From Methanobacteriota archaeon (GTDB lineage Archaea; Hydrothermarchaeota; Hydrothermarchaeia; Hydrothermarchaeales; BMS3B), in assembly GCA_013152995.1 (NCBI GenBank), contig JAADFH010000051.1, positions 795 through 6,740 on the forward strand: a DNA stretch of 5,946 nt, read 5' to 3'. The notes under the pieces are model-generated. The model searched no databases. It worked only from the letters and a program-made list of their open reading frames with translations, and was not told where the DNA came from. This document shows, piece after piece, positions 5,028 to 5,946 of this stretch (its first letter is position 1; each line of letters begins with the position of its first letter). The translations under genes and the position numbers were made by a program.

Positions 5028-5927
5028 GCGTATCCAGCTCCATACTCTGGCTATTCCCTCGTGCAGGTCAACCTCAGGAGAAAAGCCGAGCTGGTCTCTT
5101 GCACGGGTTATGTCCAGGTATATCCTGAAGACCTCGCCCTTCCGGGGCTCCGCATGCTCCACCTCAGGCTCTCTGCCGGTGACCTCGGTGATGATGTCCA
5201 CCAAGGTGTTCACGCTGGTCTCTATGCCCGTGCCTATGTTGAACACGCCCGAGCTGCAGCGCCTGCCGAGCAGTGTGGCTCTGACCACGTCACCAACGTA
5301 CACGTAGTCCCTGGTCTGCTCCCCCGTGCCGTAGATTACGAGGGGCTTCCCCGCCAGAAGCCGCTCCAGGAATATGGCTATTACCCCAGCCTCCCCCCTG
5401 GCGTCCTGCCTCTCACCGTAAACGTTGGCGTAGCGCAGAATCGCATACTTTATGCCGTAGTTGTAGCGGTAGAGCTGCACGTACTTCTCGCCCGCCAGCT
5501 TGCTTGCGCCATAGGGTGAGATGGGGTCGGTGGGGTGCTCCTCGCTCACAGGGAGCTTCTGAGGCTCGCCGTAAACCGCTCCCCCGGAGGAGGCGTAGAG
5601 GAAGCGCTCCAGGTCTTCTGCCTGCTCCAGCAGCCTCAGGGTGCCGAGGGCGTTTACCTTGAGGTCGTAGGCTGGGTTCTCCACGGAGTAGCGCACGTTT
5701 ATCTGCGCCGCTAAGTGGTACACCTCCTCCACGTCCCGCAGGAGCTCCCCGAGATTCTCGTCCAGAATGCTCTTCCTGTGGAACTCCAGCCTGCCGTCAG
5801 AGGCGAGGTTCTCCTCCCTGCCCGTGCTGAGGTCGTCAATCACTCTCACCCGATACCCCTCTTCAAGCAGCGCATCCACAACATGCGAGCCTATGAATCC
5901 TGCTCCTCCTGTTACCAGCGCAACCAC
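5016..5927 (-). CDS. NAD-dependent NDP-sugar epimerase, GalE type (UDP-glucose 4-epimerase-like)
   Basis: This extended short-chain dehydrogenase/reductase interconverts nucleotide sugars through a 4-keto intermediate with bound NAD, supplying galactose-type units for surface glycans, glycolipids or protein glycosylation. The Rossmann motif TGGAGFIG lies at 6-13, the acidic residues binding the adenosine ribose at Asp31/Asp32, and LAAQ at 72-75. The catalytic set is Ser113/Ser114 (YASSGGAVYG), Tyr139 and Lys143 (SPYGASK). RYANVYGERQ at 165-174 and the GTGEQTRDYVYVGDV substrate loop at 200-214 are typical of archaeal and bacterial GalE/WbpP/RfbB relatives. The length of 303 residues is normal for short GalE enzymes. 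GTG at 5927-5925 is the start that gives M-V-A-L-V-T-G-G-A-G-F-I-G; no ATG or clear Shine-Dalgarno sequence is visible, and the frame stays open to the window edge. The substrate cannot be fixed from sequence, and a 4,6-dehydratase is less likely. Confidence 0.9.
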   Translation of the reverse strand: MVALVTGGAGFIGSHVVDALLEEGYRVRVIDDLSTGREENLASDGRLEFHRKSILDENLGELLRDVEEVYHLAAQINVRYSVENPAYDLKVNALGTLRLLEQAEDLERFLYASSGGAVYGEPQKLPVSEEHPTDPISPYGASKLAGEKYVQLYRYNYGIKYAILRYANVYGERQDARGEAGVIAIFLERLLAGKPLVIYGTGEQTRDYVYVGDVVRATLLGRRCSSGVFNIGTGIETSVNTLVDIITEVTGREPEVEHAEPRKGEVFRIYLDITRARDQLGFSPEVDLHEGIARVWSWIRSRA

Positions 5928-5946
5928 GCTGCAGCTTTGTCTCTGG

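Noticed and set aside
5014..5029. GCTCA...TGAGC hairpin between the convergent membrane protein and epimerase genes
   Set aside because: Five base pairs formed mostly by the two facing stop codons, with no T-run; too weak to call a terminator.

Overview
The window looks like archaeal chromosome, most likely from a euryarchaeal-type anaerobe and possibly an Archaeoglobi relative. The reasons are TATA-box promoters with very short or absent leaders, tightly packed genes, AGG/AGA-rich arginine codons in GC-rich DNA, and an IscS-like protein that lacks the PLP lysine, a peculiarity known from Archaeoglobus fulgidus. The lineage guess is weak; the archaeal call is stronger. No tRNA, rRNA, CRISPR array or mobile element was seen, and no gap longer than 300 bases lacks a gene.

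Layout. (1) 1-650, plus strand: the tail of a DsbA/thioredoxin-fold gene overlaps or abuts pdxT, the glutaminase subunit of PLP synthase. (2) 653-2079, minus strand: a tusA-like sulfur-carrier gene is followed 2 bases later by an iscS/nifS-like cysteine desulfurase gene. The desulfurase gene is broken by two opposite frameshifts and has changed residues at its PLP site. It converges on pdxT with 2 bases between the stops. (3) 2080-2152: a short divergent promoter region with a TATA box for each direction. (4) 2153-3671, plus strand: an M24 Xaa-Pro peptidase gene and a gamma-class carbonic anhydrase-like gene, coupled by a Shine-Dalgarno sequence that overlaps the first stop codon. (5) 3642-5027, plus strand: a perfect 18-bp palindrome, a TATA-like box and a second dyad lead into a 39-residue cysteine-rich (zinc-ribbon-like) protein gene. 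Four bases later comes a 12-helix membrane protein related to heme-copper oxidase subunit I or NnrS. (6) 5016-5927, minus strand: a GalE-type NDP-sugar epimerase, overlapping the membrane gene tail to tail by 12 bases.

How the genes work together. The tusA/iscS pair suggests sulfur trafficking, but the desulfurase as read cannot use standard PLP Schiff-base chemistry. The most unusual part is the small-protein/membrane-protein pair behind a dyad-rich promoter. The membrane protein is visibly three copies of a four-helix unit, each carrying an HxHL motif, and it lacks the His-His pair of the oxidase copper site. I infer a metal- or heme-responsive two-gene unit whose substrate is unknown.
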